64,000 nucleotides of DNA. It comes from Corynebacterium tuberculostearicum (GTDB lineage: Bacteria > Actinomycetota > Actinomycetes > Mycobacteriales > Mycobacteriaceae). The stretch covers positions 1,550,001 through 1,614,000 of the forward strand of contig NZ_JACBZL010000001.1 in assembly GCF_013408445.1 (NCBI RefSeq), written 5' to 3'. This document shows, in pieces, positions 8,515 through 16,939 of this stretch (positions within the stretch are counted from its first letter, which is position 1; each line of letters starts with the position of its first letter). The notes below the pieces were generated by a model. It was given only the letters and a program-made list of their open reading frames with translations, had not been told where the DNA came from and did not search any database. Made by a program: the position numbers and the translations under genes.

Positions 8515-9794
8515 CGCAGGCGGTGGCCTACGAAGCCGGCGGCAAGGGTGTTGCCGGAGGATTGATCGATGAGCAGGAAATTGCCCACCGCACCGCGGGC
8601 GGCATAGTCCTCGACGGGGAGCTCGGCCTGGGTCTGGATGGTGATGTGGGCGATGTCGTTCATGGCGACGGACTCGGGGTCCTCGGCATCGGAAACGCCA
8701 TCGAGATCCAGGGTGCGGGTGACAGCGGCAACGCGGGCCTTAACCAGGGAAGAGCCATAGCGCAGCTTGAGCATCTGGCCGGGCTTAATGTCCTTTTCGG
8801 TCAGGCCTACAACGGTGGCGTCGAATTCGCGAGTGGCCGCGGGGCGCTGGGGGCCGGTGAGGAGATCGCCGCGGGCGAGATCGACGTCGTCGGCAAGCAG
8901 GAGCGTCACGGAGTCACCGGTGGCGGCGGAGTCGGCTGGGCCGTCAGCGGTGTCAATCTGGGTGATGGTGCTGGTGCGGCCTTCAGGGAGGCGGACCTCG
9001 TCGCCCACGGAGATGGAGCCCGCCTTTACGCGGCCGGCGTAGCCGCGGTAATCGGAGGCGTGCTCGCGGATGACGTACTGGATGGGGAAACGGAAGTCCA
9101 GCTCATCGGCGCGGCCGGTGGCCACGGGGACGGTCTCGAGAACCTCGAGGACGGTCGGGCCGGTATACCACGGCATAGTGGTGGAGCGCTCGACCACGTT
9201 ATCGCCCTTGAGGGCGGAAATCGGCACCACGGTGGTATCGGTGATACCCAGGCGGGTGGCGATCTGGTTGAACTCGGACTCGATATCGCGGAAGACCTGC
9301 TCGTCGTAGTCCACCAGGTCGATCTTGTTCACCGCGAGGACCACGTGGCGCACGCCGAGGAGGGCGGCCACGTTGAGGTGGCGGCGGGTTTGTTCGACAA
9401 CGCCATGGCGGGCGTCGATAAGAAGCACCACCACCTGGGAGGTGGACATGCCGGTGACCGTATTGCGGGTGTACTGCACGTGGCCGGGGGTATCGGCGAG
9501 GATGAAGGTGCGCTTATCCGTGGCAAAGTAGCGGTAGGCCACGTCGATGGTGATGCCCTGCTCGCGCTCGGCACGCAGGCCGTCGACAAGCAAGGAAAGG
9601 TCCATACCGTCGAAGCCGCGGTCGGTGGAGGTGCGCTCCATGGACTCGACCTGGTCCGCGAGCACGGACTTGGTGTCATAGAGCAGGCGGCCGACGAAGG
9701 TGGACTTGCCGTCATCAACGGAGCCGGCAGTGCACAGGCGCAGGGTATCGCGCTGCTTGAGGGCGCCAACATTGGGCGCGAGGGTCGTGGTCAT
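8511..9794 (-). CDS. cysN: Sulfate adenylyltransferase subunit 1 (GTPase)
   Basis: The GTP-hydrolysing subunit of ATP sulfurylase; with CysD it makes adenosine 5'-phosphosulfate (APS) from sulfate and ATP. The G1 loop GSVDDGKST is at residues 24-32, G3 is DTPGH and G4 is NKID. The 427-aa length covers the GTPase and beta-barrel domains only. There is no fused CysC APS kinase, unlike mycobacterial CysNC. The start codon overlaps the cysD stop (TGATG), showing translational coupling in the order cysH-cysD-cysN. Confidence 0.95.
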   Translation of the reverse strand: MTTTLAPNVGALKQRDTLRLCTAGSVDDGKSTFVGRLLYDTKSVLADQVESMERTSTDRGFDGMDLSLLVDGLRAEREQGITIDVAYRYFATDKRTFILADTPGHVQYTRNTVTGMSTSQVVVLLIDARHGVVEQTRRHLNVAALLGVRHVVLAVNKIDLVDYDEQVFRDIESEFNQIATRLGITDTTVVPISALKGDNVVERSTTMPWYTGPTVLEVLETVPVATGRADELDFRFPIQYVIREHASDYRGYAGRVKAGSISVGDEVRLPEGRTSTITQIDTADGPADSAATGDSVTLLLADDVDLARGDLLTGPQRPAATREFDATVVGLTEKDIKPGQMLKLRYGSSLVKARVAAVTRTLDLDGVSDAEDPESVAMNDIAHITIQTQAELPVEDYAARGAVGNFLLIDQSSGNTLAAGFVGHRLR

Positions 9795-10693
9795 CAGAAG
9801 TAGCCTTCCTTCTTGCGGTCCTCCATGGCGGACTCGGAAAGTTTGTCATCGGCGCGGGTGGCGCCGCGCTCGGAAAGGGTGGAAATGGAGATCTCCGCGA
9901 GCACCTCGTCCGGGGTCGAAGCGGTAGATTCCACGGCGCCGGTGCAGGACATATCGCCCACGGTGCGGTAGCGCACGGTGCGGGTTTCCAGCTCCTCGCC
10001 CTCGGCCGGGCCGCCCCATTCGCCAGGCGCTAGCCACATGCCATTGCGCTTGAATACCTCGCGCTCGTGGGAGTAGTAGATGGAGGGCAGCTCTAGTTCG
10101 CGGGCGCCGATGTATTCCCAGATATCGGACTCGGTCCAGTTGGAGATGGGGAAGACGCGGACGTTTTCGCCGGCCATCTTGCCGCCGTTGTAAAGGTCCC
10201 ACAGCTCGGGGCGCTGGCGGCGGGGATCCCAGCCGCCGAAGGAATCGCGGATGGAGAAGATGCGTTCCTTGGCGCGGGCACGTTCCTCATCGCGGCGGGC
10301 GCCACCGCATACGGCGTCATACTCGCGCTCGGCGATGGTCTCTACCAGCGGCACGGACTGCAGCGGGTTGCGGGTGCCATCGGGGCGCTCTTGCAGGTCG
10401 CCGCGGTCGATCCAGTCCTGGACGCGGGCGACGTGGAGGCGAGCGCCGGATTCTTCCACGAGGCGGTCGCGGAAATCGATGACCTCAGGGAAGTTGTGGC
10501 CGGTATCGACGTGGAGCAGCTCAAACGGCACCGTGGCCGGGGCGAAGGCGCGGCGGGCTAGCTCGAAGACAACGACGGAGTCCTTGCCGCCGGAAAAGAG
10601 GATGCCTACCTTGTCGAACTGCCCAGCCACCTCGCGCAGGATGTGGATGGACTCGTTTTCTAGGTCTTTTAGGTGTGGAGAAAGTGTGCTCAT
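9794..10693 (-). CDS. cysD: Sulfate adenylyltransferase subunit 2
   Basis: The catalytic subunit of ATP sulfurylase, a PP-loop ATP pyrophosphatase fold. The PP-loop SGGKDS is near residue 35, and the C-terminal GYF ending is typical. 299 aa from the ATG at 10693, which overlaps the cysH stop as TAATG; an upstream in-frame start 18 bp earlier is less likely. Acts in the cytosol with CysN. Confidence 0.95.
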   Translation of the reverse strand: MSTLSPHLKDLENESIHILREVAGQFDKVGILFSGGKDSVVVFELARRAFAPATVPFELLHVDTGHNFPEVIDFRDRLVEESGARLHVARVQDWIDRGDLQERPDGTRNPLQSVPLVETIAEREYDAVCGGARRDEERARAKERIFSIRDSFGGWDPRRQRPELWDLYNGGKMAGENVRVFPISNWTESDIWEYIGARELELPSIYYSHEREVFKRNGMWLAPGEWGGPAEGEELETRTVRYRTVGDMSCTGAVESTASTPDEVLAEISISTLSERGATRADDKLSESAMEDRKKEGYF

Positions 10694-11478
10694 TATTCGT
10701 GTAACCCGCATTCTGTCTTGCCGTCTGCAAATACGCGCCCGGACCGGGCATCTTCGCCTTCACCAACCGGGAAGGTCAGCGGGGCGCAGCCGATGGAGCG
10801 GTATCCCTGCAGGGTGAGTGGGTGGATGATGAGGTCGTTGTCCTCGATATAGCGGTCCGTATCGTCTAGATCCCAGGTAATGATGGGCGAGATCTTCAGC
10901 CGACCGGTGCGGTCGAGACTCAGCGCCGGGGCGGTGGCGCGGTGCTCGGAATCGGCGCGGCGCAATCCGGTAACCCAGCCGGCATAAGGATCCATGGCCA
11001 TGTTCAGCGGCTCGACCTTGCGCATGCGGTTATAGGCCGCGGTATCGCGGGCGTAGAGGCGCGGGCCGTATACCTCGTCTTGTTCTTCTGGGCTGAGCAA
11101 AGGCAGCACGCGAACAAGGGGCAGGTCCGGGTAGCGCTTTTCTACCTCGTCGGCTACCTGCAGTGTTTCCTGGAAGTGCCAGCCAGTATCGATGAAAAGC
11201 AGGTCTGCATCGAGCCCGGCGCGGTGGGCGAGCTCGGCCAAGACCGTGTTCTCCATGGACATGGTCACGGCCAGGCGGCCGGGTGCGTGCTCGGCGGCCC
11301 ATTCGGTAATGGTTTCCGCTGAGGCGTCATAAAGCTTATCCGCCCACTGGTCCACCAATTGCTGGTTGCGCGCGGCTACCTCGGCGTCCAGCGGCGCGGT
11401 ATCGCGCGTGCCTTCCGGGGAGATGCTGGGGTCGCGGTAGTTCTTGCCACCGTCCAGCAGGTTCGTCGTTGGGTTCAT
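10693..11478 (-). CDS. cysH: CysH-type phosphoadenylyl/adenylyl-sulfate reductase
   Basis: Reduces APS or PAPS to sulfite using thioredoxin. 261 aa from the ATG at 11478; the frame extends further upstream without support. The catalytic motif KTECGLH (Cys257) is intact. At the place where Fe-S-dependent APS reductases have adjacent cysteines, this protein has Tyr149-Asn150 (AAYNRMRKVEPLN). Where they have CxxC it has C231-A-P-L234. It therefore lacks the usual [4Fe-4S] ligands and in this respect resembles E. coli PAPS reductase. It heads the cysHDN operon; a probable McbR site lies about 120 bp upstream. Confidence 0.9.
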   Translation of the reverse strand: MNPTTNLLDGGKNYRDPSISPEGTRDTAPLDAEVAARNQQLVDQWADKLYDASAETITEWAAEHAPGRLAVTMSMENTVLAELAHRAGLDADLLFIDTGWHFQETLQVADEVEKRYPDLPLVRVLPLLSPEEQDEVYGPRLYARDTAAYNRMRKVEPLNMAMDPYAGWVTGLRRADSEHRATAPALSLDRTGRLKISPIITWDLDDTDRYIEDNDLIIHPLTLQGYRSIGCAPLTFPVGEGEDARSGRVFADGKTECGLHE

Positions 11479-11597
11479 GCCGTCACACATTAGGCAAAAC
11501 CCCGAGGCGGCGCAGCGGATTCTGGGCGAAAAGCCGCTGAGCTTGGCGGGAGGTGCGAATAAAAAGTTTCCAATCCGTACCAAGCGGACTAGATTTA

Positions 11598-11613
11598 CAG
11601 ACAAGACAGTCTA
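11598..11613. promoter_or_regulatory. Probable McbR operator
   Basis: CAGAC-AAGACA-GTCTA matches the corynebacterial McbR consensus TAGAC-N6-GTCTA with one mismatch. It lies between cysH and the divergent FprA-like gene. McbR is the TetR-type repressor of sulfur assimilation genes in C. glutamicum, so context and motif agree. Confidence 0.6.
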
Positions 11614-11650
11614 TTGCGGGTGTGCGCGCCCTACACAAGGAGGCACTTTC

Positions 11651-12070
11651 ATGCAGCGTATAGCCATCATCGGGGAGGGCCCGGCAGCCCTATCCACCGC
11701 CGAAAAGCTTATCAGCGCTGGCATGTGTGTGGACCTTATTACTCAATGCACCGCACCATTCGGTCTACTCCGCCGCTTTGCGGGCTTGGCTGGCGTGCTG
11801 GGCGACGCCGTCACGGGCTCCCACTGCGGCCCCGGCACCACTCCCCGCTTGCGCCTTATCGGCAACGTGCGGGTAGGACCAGACGGCGATATCACGCATA
11901 ACGAGATCCACCGCCTAGCTTCTTCTGGCGACCGCGAGCTGCTCTTGCTCGAGCTCAAGGCCCGGGGCGTGGCCGTTACCACTTGGGAAGGGCTGTGCGC
12001 TCCCCTCGAAGACTTTGAGGATTGGCACAGCGTCATCACCCGCGCGCAGCTGGCTCACGTGGGGATTTAG
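11651..12070 (+). CDS. FprA-like FAD-binding mini-protein (probable truncated ferredoxin-NADP reductase)
   Basis: 139 aa from the ATG at 11651, with AAGGAGG upstream. The N-terminus IIGEGPAALSTAEKL is an FAD-binding GxGxxA-type motif. CTAPFGLLRR and RLRLIGNVRVG follow the pattern of the first part of FprA-type NADPH-ferredoxin reductases. The rest of that enzyme (the NADP-binding domain and about 300 residues) is missing, and I see no continuation downstream in other frames. In C. glutamicum an FprA-like gene belongs to the sulfite-reduction operon, which fits the position beside cysH. It is either a decayed remnant or a reduced protein with another role. Confidence 0.55.
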   Translation: MQRIAIIGEGPAALSTAEKLISAGMCVDLITQCTAPFGLLRRFAGLAGVLGDAVTGSHCGPGTTPRLRLIGNVRVGPDGDITHNEIHRLASSGDRELLLLELKARGVAVTTWEGLCAPLEDFEDWHSVITRAQLAHVGI

Positions 12071-12275
12071 CAGCATCCACCGACCAGCTCCCCAACCAAA
12101 GCATGTCAGAGGGCGCAGGTCCATGGATCTGGTTCACATTCTTATTACCCGGTTTGGAGCTGCCTGCGCGTGCACTCGATAAGGCTCGCACCACAAGCGC
12201 CTTGCGGCTCAGGGAGCGTACTGGTGCCTGTATCAGTCCCAGTTCGCTCAAGGGTAGACCTTCCCCGGCGGCGAG

Positions 12276-12869
12276 CTACTCCAGCCCTACCGTCACGGTC
12301 GGCGCGTTGAAGTGGGCGCCCTTGAGGTTCACCAGCTCAAGGGTGACATCGCGCAGCTCAATGTGGTCCATGATTACGTCGGGCACCTCCGCATCGGGGA
12401 CGGGGTGCGACTCTGGAACACCGAGCTTGTCCAACACGGCATTGATATCGTCGCGGCTTAAATCGATTTCCGCCCGGGGTGCAGAAACCTTACCCACCGC
12501 CGGGGTGGCCTTAAGCTCGGTAGCCATAATGGTCACCGGTCCGCCGCGTACCTCGGTGGTATCCCCGCCCGTGGTCAACATGCCATCGCCATAGCGGCCA
12601 GGCAGCGTAATGGCGAGGTTGTCGATGTCGAGGTTTTCGCCCTTCAGCTCCAGGACCCGCACATCACCGCTGGCGGTGGGGAAAGTACCCAAAGATACGG
12701 TGACATTCTTCGTCAGCGTCACCTTATCCGCAAAGACGGTACTGAAATACGGAACCGCCGGGGCATTTTGCGCATTAACCCGTTCGGAACCGCTCACACC
12801 GCCAACCGCCAGCGCGCAGGTCAGTACGGCCAAGCAGCTACGCGCCGCCCGCGGCATCGCCCTCGTCAT
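12276..12869 (-). CDS. Secreted protein of the DUF6230/DUF6114 set
   Basis: 197 aa from the ATG at 12869, overlapping the previous stop as TAATG; the longer frame to 13055 is a shadow of the DUF6114 gene. It begins with a signal peptide (Arg-rich start, CLAVLTCALAVGG core, cleavage near VNAQ). The mature domain is rich in beta-strand-like Val/Thr/Leu alternation with no catalytic motif. Translational coupling ties it to the two genes upstream. Function unknown. Confidence 0.75.
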   Translation of the reverse strand: MTRAMPRAARSCLAVLTCALAVGGVSGSERVNAQNAPAVPYFSTVFADKVTLTKNVTVSLGTFPTASGDVRVLELKGENLDIDNLAITLPGRYGDGMLTTGGDTTEVRGGPVTIMATELKATPAVGKVSAPRAEIDLSRDDINAVLDKLGVPESHPVPDAEVPDVIMDHIELRDVTLELVNLKGAHFNAPTVTVGLE

Positions 12870-13333
12870 TATTCCGCCGCTTCCTTGGTGCGGCGCTTTT
12901 TCTCCCCCGGCTGCCACGCAAAGGTAAAGGCCCCACCAATGATGCCGAGGAGGGAGCCGATGATGAAGCCGCCCAAATTGGACGTCGGCAAGGCGATAAT
13001 GGCCACGATGATGCCTAGCACACCGACATAATTCGAGGTTGCCGGCTGGAACCAAGCGCCAAGGCCGAACATAGCCAGCAACACGCCGATAAGCAGCGTA
13101 GAGACGCCAGAGATGGTGGAAATCATGACCAAAAGGTCAGAGATGCGGATGGTGATATAGGCCGGCGCGGCAATGATGATGCCGGACAAAATAAGCAATA
13201 GCCCGGGAAGGAAGGGCCGACCACTGCGCCAGCGGCGGAAGCGCTGCCACAGGCTGGGCTTAGATTCCTCCTCGCCCGTTACCTCCGCCGTCGGGAGGGT
13301 CTGTGTTTCTTCCGCGGTGGACTCAGCAGCCAT
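12869..13333 (-). CDS. DUF6114 membrane protein
   Basis: 154 aa. A charged N-terminal tail of about 40 residues precedes four hydrophobic segments (LPGLLLILSGIIIAAPAYI, an ISTISGVSTLLIGVLLAMFG segment, VGVLGIIVAIIALP, GFIIGSLLGIIGGAF) and a Lys/Arg/Glu tail. It matches the DUF6114 proteins that accompany DUF6230 proteins in actinobacteria. Its start overlaps the end of the DUF6230 gene by 11 bp. No biochemical role is known to me. Confidence 0.75.
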   Translation of the reverse strand: MAAESTAEETQTLPTAEVTGEEESKPSLWQRFRRWRSGRPFLPGLLLILSGIIIAAPAYITIRISDLLVMISTISGVSTLLIGVLLAMFGLGAWFQPATSNYVGVLGIIVAIIALPTSNLGGFIIGSLLGIIGGAFTFAWQPGEKKRRTKEAAE

Positions 13334-13901
13334 TATCGGACCCCCTCCTCACCGTCACTCCCACATTCTTGGCAGAAAGGCGCTGCGCGCCTACGGAGGT
13401 GGCCTTGACATCATCCGCCTTGAGGGAGACCTGCTTGGAATACAGGCCCCACGCGCCAGGATCCGCGGTATCGCTGAGCTGATTCGCATCGATGCCCACG
13501 TTGACATCCTGCATGACCAAAGAACCATCCACGTCGGTCGCACCGACCAGCAGGCTATCGGACTCCACGCTACCCTCGCCCTCAGCCTTCAGCGCTAGGG
13601 TGGCCTCCCCACCAACGCCGGGGACCTTGGGAACCGTCACCGAAAGGCAAAGATCAGAGACCTTGGCGTGGTCCAGCTTGATGCGGGCGACGGGAAGGTG
13701 CTCTTCGGCCTTTTGATCATCATCAACAAAAAGCGAAAAGCCTTCTCCATCCAAGTGCCCCATGGTGATTTTAAAGAAGCTACCGGAAAGGGCCAGGTTC
13801 GCGGTCAAGCCGCCCTGCGCCACGGCGAATCCAGTAACACCAAAGGCAGCAAGGCCTGCGGTCAAGGCCACCGCGGCCTTGGTGATATTGGTTTTGCCCA
13901 T
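13323..13901 (-). CDS. DUF6230 exported protein
   Basis: 192 aa. The N-terminal hydrophobic segment (AAVALTAGLAAFGVTGFAVAQ) is a signal or anchor. The extracytoplasmic domain has repeated beta-type motifs and one Cys pair candidate (SDLCLSV and the C-terminal Cys). It resembles the DUF6230 family, often mis-annotated as cholesterol esterase. It is first in a three-gene operon with DUF6114 and another secreted protein. Role unknown; co-occurrence suggests a membrane-bound complex. Confidence 0.75.
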   Translation of the reverse strand: MGKTNITKAAVALTAGLAAFGVTGFAVAQGGLTANLALSGSFFKITMGHLDGEGFSLFVDDDQKAEEHLPVARIKLDHAKVSDLCLSVTVPKVPGVGGEATLALKAEGEGSVESDSLLVGATDVDGSLVMQDVNVGIDANQLSDTADPGAWGLYSKQVSLKADDVKATSVGAQRLSAKNVGVTVRRGSDNGC

Positions 13902-14145
13902 GGCGGTTTACCCTTTCTGCGGCAGTCTCGGTCTTCTTCTTGCCCGGCCACATTACGGACGCCGACACTGTATTATTCCGCCGCCGTGCACAGCACGTTT
14001 AGCAGAATATGGCGGCCGAGTTTCTCATCTTGACAGTGTACAGCCCACCCCGCCGTGATACCGCACTGAATGCAGACTCTCTGATTTCCACCCCTAGGCT
14101 TTAAGGTAGATAACAACGTGGAGCATCAGTATTAAAGGAGCACGC

Positions 14146-16905
14146 ATGACCACCGTGTTCGGTTGGATCGCTGTAGCCGCATCGATTCCGGTGTGGCTGT
14201 ACTTTTTCACCCGCGTATGGGCCCTCTTTAAGTTCATCCGCTCCGGCGGACCCACCCAGCTCAAGCGCACCGATAGCCTAGGCAAGCGTTTATGGCGCGT
14301 TATTGCGGAAGTCTTTGGTCATTCCCACTTCAAGGGTAAACCGCTGGTCAATGCCGCCCACTGGCTGGTGATGGTGGGCTTCCTTTTCGGCATCCTGGTG
14401 TGGTTTGAGGCCTATATCCAAACCTTCGCGCCGAATAAGGGCTGGCCGTGGCTCAGCCACTGGCCGGTCTACCACTTCGTTGAGGAAGTCTTGGGCATCG
14501 CGACGGTCCTAGGCATCGGCTTCCTCATCAGTGTGCGCCTCAAGCTTGGCGATACCGAGCGCGGCAGCCGCTTCTTCAATTCTCAAACCGCCTCGGCGCG
14601 CTGGGTAGAGTTCATTGTCTTTTCTGAGGGACTCGGCATGATCCTGGTGAAATCCACCAAGATCGCCACCTACGGCGGCGGCTCCGCCTGGGCGGATTTC
14701 TTGAGCATCCACTTGGCCAAGCTCTTCCCCGAGTCACCGGCGCTGGTGAGCTTTTTCGCGCTATTCAAGCTGCTATCCGGCATGCTGTTTATCGTCTTCA
14801 TTTCCCGCAATTTCCAGTGGGGCGTGATGTGGCACCGCTTCACCAGCTTTTTCAATATTTTCTTCCAGCGCAACGCCACCGGTGAAAAGGCATTGCAAGA
14901 ACTGCCCACCCCGGACTTAGAAGAAGACATCACCCCGGGTAGCTGGAAGATGCTGCTGGATTCCACCTCCTGTACCGAGTGCGGCCGCTGCCAAGAACTA
15001 TGCCCGGCGTGGAATACCGAAAAGCCGCTGAGCCCCAAAAAAGTCATGATGGACCTGCGCCAGGGCGCACTGGATAACTACAACCCGCACGAGGGCCTGG
15101 ACGTGCTGTCCATGGCCGGCGTTATCGATGATGACGTGCTCTGGTCTTGTACCAACTGCGGTGCGTGCGTGGATCAGTGTCCTACCGATATTGAGCACAT
15201 CGATCACATTGCGGACCTGCGCCGCTTCAAGGTGCTTGCGGAATCGGACTTCCCTTCCGAGCTCACCGGCTTGTTCAAGAATATGGAAAACAAGGGCAAT
15301 CCATGGGGCCGGAATAACTCTGAGCGCCGCGCCTGGATCGATGAGGCCCGCGCCGATGGCATCGACGTCCCCATCATTGGTGAAGACGAGGCCGATTTCT
15401 CCGATATGGAATACCTGCTCTGGGTGGGCTGCGCCGGTGCTTATGATGACGATGGCCGCCGCACCACCCGTGCCGTAGTAGACCTGCTGCATACCGCAGG
15501 CGTGAAGTTTGGCGTGCTCTCCACGGGTGAGACCTGTACGGGTGACCCTGCCCGCCGCGCCGGCAACGAGTTTCTTTTCCAGATGATGGCGCAGCAAAAC
15601 GTAGAGACCCTCAACAACGCCTTCGACGGCGTACCGGAGGGCCAGCGCAAGATCATCACCACCTGCCCGCACTGCTTTAACACCATCCGCAATGAGTACC
15701 CGGACTTTGACGGGCACTTCGACGTCTTCCACCACACCCAGCTGCTCAACCGGCTGGTCCGCGAGGGCTTGCTCAAGCCGGTGCCACGCACGCCGGAGAA
15801 CCGCAAGCCCATTACCTACCACGATCCGTGCTTCCTCGGCCGCCACAATAAGGTCTTCGATCCTCCGCGCGAGCTGCTCGAGGCCACCGGCGTGGAGCTG
15901 CGCGAGATGGACAAGAACCGCGACGAGGCCTTCTGCTGTGGCGCCGGCGGTGCCCGCATGTTCATGGAGGAAAAGCTCGGCACCCGCATCAATGACTTCC
16001 GCACCGAGCAGGCCCTAGAGACCGGCGCGGAAGAAATCGCCACCGGCTGCCCCTTCTGCAATGTCATGATGACCGGCGGCGTGAAGTCCTTGGCGCAGGA
16101 TTCCACCCCCACCACCAAGGTCAATGACGTGGCGGTTATGCTGCGCAATTCCATCGCGCTCGACGAGTCCGGCACCCTGCCGGAGCCCCACCCCAAGGCG
16201 TTCCTGGCCACCCCTGTGCGCCACCAAAAGTCCGAGGGCACCACTGACGCCCCGCTTGCCGACGCCCCTACTTCCGCCACCCCAAACACCACCCACACCC
16301 CGGCCGCATCGGCACCAGCACCAGCCCCCGCCGCTCCTGCAGCACCAGCCGCACCCGCAGCGCCGGCTGCACCGCAGACTCCCGCGGCACCAAGCGCACC
16401 CACCCCGCCAAGTGCTCCAGCAGCACCTGCGCCCAAGGCACCAGCAGCTCCAACACCGCCTAGCGCACCCACAACGCCCGCGGCCCCGGCCGCACCAACT
16501 GCGCCACAAGCTCCCCAGCCACCAGCAGCACCAGCGCCCAAGGCACCAGCAGCTCCAACACCGCCTAGCGCACCCGCAACGCCCGGGGCCCCGGCCGCAC
16601 CAGCTGCACCGCAAGCTCCGCAAGCACCAGCGGCTCCAGCCGCTCCCGCTGCACCGAGCGCACCCACCCCGCCAAGTGCCCCAGCAGCACCTGCACCCAA
16701 GGCGCCAGCCGCACCGACGCCGCCTGCAGCGCCAGCAGCTCCGGCAGCACCAGCCGCACCGGCGGCCCCGAAACCTCCACAGGCTCCTGCTGCGCCCACC
16801 CCGCCAAAGGCTGAGCCGCCAGCCGCACCAACCCCGCCAGCACCTCCGGCGGCTCCGGCACCACCGGCGTCGGAAAGCGTGCCAAAGCCACCTGAATCTG
16901 AGTAG
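14146..16905 (+). CDS. Heterodisulfide reductase-like Fe-S oxidoreductase with Pro/Ala-rich tail (Rv0338c homologue)
   Basis: 919 aa. About five membrane helices in residues 1-250 form a NarI/HdrE-like cytochrome-b-type domain. Two [4Fe-4S] motifs follow (CTECGRCQELCP from residue 276 and CTNCGACVDQCP from 335). Then come two cysteine-rich CCG domains (CPHCFNTIRNEYP, YHDPCFLGRHN, CCGAGGARMF). This architecture matches mycobacterial Rv0338c, an essential putative membrane-bound electron-transfer reductase whose partner is not firmly known. From about residue 685 to the end the protein is almost pure Pro/Ala/Thr/Ser, encoded by imperfect DNA repeats. RBS AAAGGAG. The aminotransferase gene downstream (alaT) mirrors the Rv0337c-Rv0338c neighbourhood. 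Confidence 0.88.
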   Translation: MTTVFGWIAVAASIPVWLYFFTRVWALFKFIRSGGPTQLKRTDSLGKRLWRVIAEVFGHSHFKGKPLVNAAHWLVMVGFLFGILVWFEAYIQTFAPNKGWPWLSHWPVYHFVEEVLGIATVLGIGFLISVRLKLGDTERGSRFFNSQTASARWVEFIVFSEGLGMILVKSTKIATYGGGSAWADFLSIHLAKLFPESPALVSFFALFKLLSGMLFIVFISRNFQWGVMWHRFTSFFNIFFQRNATGEKALQELPTPDLEEDITPGSWKMLLDSTSCTECGRCQELCPAWNTEKPLSPKKVMMDLRQGALDNYNPHEGLDVLSMAGVIDDDVLWSCTNCGACVDQCPTDIEHIDHIADLRRFKVLAESDFPSELTGLFKNMENKGNPWGRNNSERRAWIDEARADGIDVPIIGEDEADFSDMEYLLWVGCAGAYDDDGRRTTRAVVDLLHTAGVKFGVLSTGETCTGDPARRAGNEFLFQMMAQQNVETLNNAFDGVPEGQRKIITTCPHCFNTIRNEYPDFDGHFDVFHHTQLLNRLVREGLLKPVPRTPENRKPITYHDPCFLGRHNKVFDPPRELLEATGVELREMDKNRDEAFCCGAGGARMFMEEKLGTRINDFRTEQALETGAEEIATGCPFCNVMMTGGVKSLAQDSTPTTKVNDVAVMLRNSIALDESGTLPEPHPKAFLATPVRHQKSEGTTDAPLADAPTSATPNTTHTPAASAPAPAPAAPAAPAAPAAPAAPQTPAAPSAPTPPSAPAAPAPKAPAAPTPPSAPTTPAAPAAPTAPQAPQPPAAPAPKAPAAPTPPSAPATPGAPAAPAAPQAPQAPAAPAAPAAPSAPTPPSAPAAPAPKAPAAPTPPAAPAAPAAPAAPAAPKPPQAPAAPTPPKAEPPAAPTPPAPPAAPAPPASESVPKPPESE
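16393..16740 (+). repeat. Imperfect in-frame minisatellite coding the Pro/Ala tail
   Basis: Near-identical blocks recur. GCGCCCAAGGCACCAGCAGC begins at 16429 and again at 16534 (105 bp, 35 codons apart), with a diverged copy from 16693. AGCGCACCCACCCCGCCAAG occurs near 16394 and near 16659. All spacings seen are multiples of three, so length change would keep the frame. Confidence 0.75.
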
Positions 16906-16926
16906 GCGCGCAGGGGCATTGGTGCG

Positions 16927-16932
16927 TACGCT
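16927..16932 (+). promoter_or_regulatory. Candidate leaderless -10 of the cation/proton antiporter
   Basis: TACGCT ends 7 nt before the ATG at 16940, and there is no Shine-Dalgarno. This fits a leaderless TANNNT promoter. Confidence 0.4.
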
Positions 16933-16939
16933 GTAGTCC

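Noticed and set aside
8523..9803. 426-codon plus-strand frame opposite cysN
   Set aside because: Antisense shadow; cysN has all its motifs and operon coupling.
12022..12594. 190-codon plus-strand frame opposite the secreted protein gene
   Set aside because: No RBS, Ser/Pro-rich shadow product; the minus-strand gene has a signal peptide and coupled start.
16380..16760. CRISPR-like appearance of regular repeats
   Set aside because: The repeats are in-frame coding sequence of varied spacing, with no fixed repeat-spacer pattern and no cas genes.
15816..16919. 367-codon minus-strand frame rich in Gly/Ala opposite the Pro/Ala tail
   Set aside because: It is the mirror of a GC-rich repeat (Pro/Ala codons read backwards give Gly/Ala); no RBS and no family.
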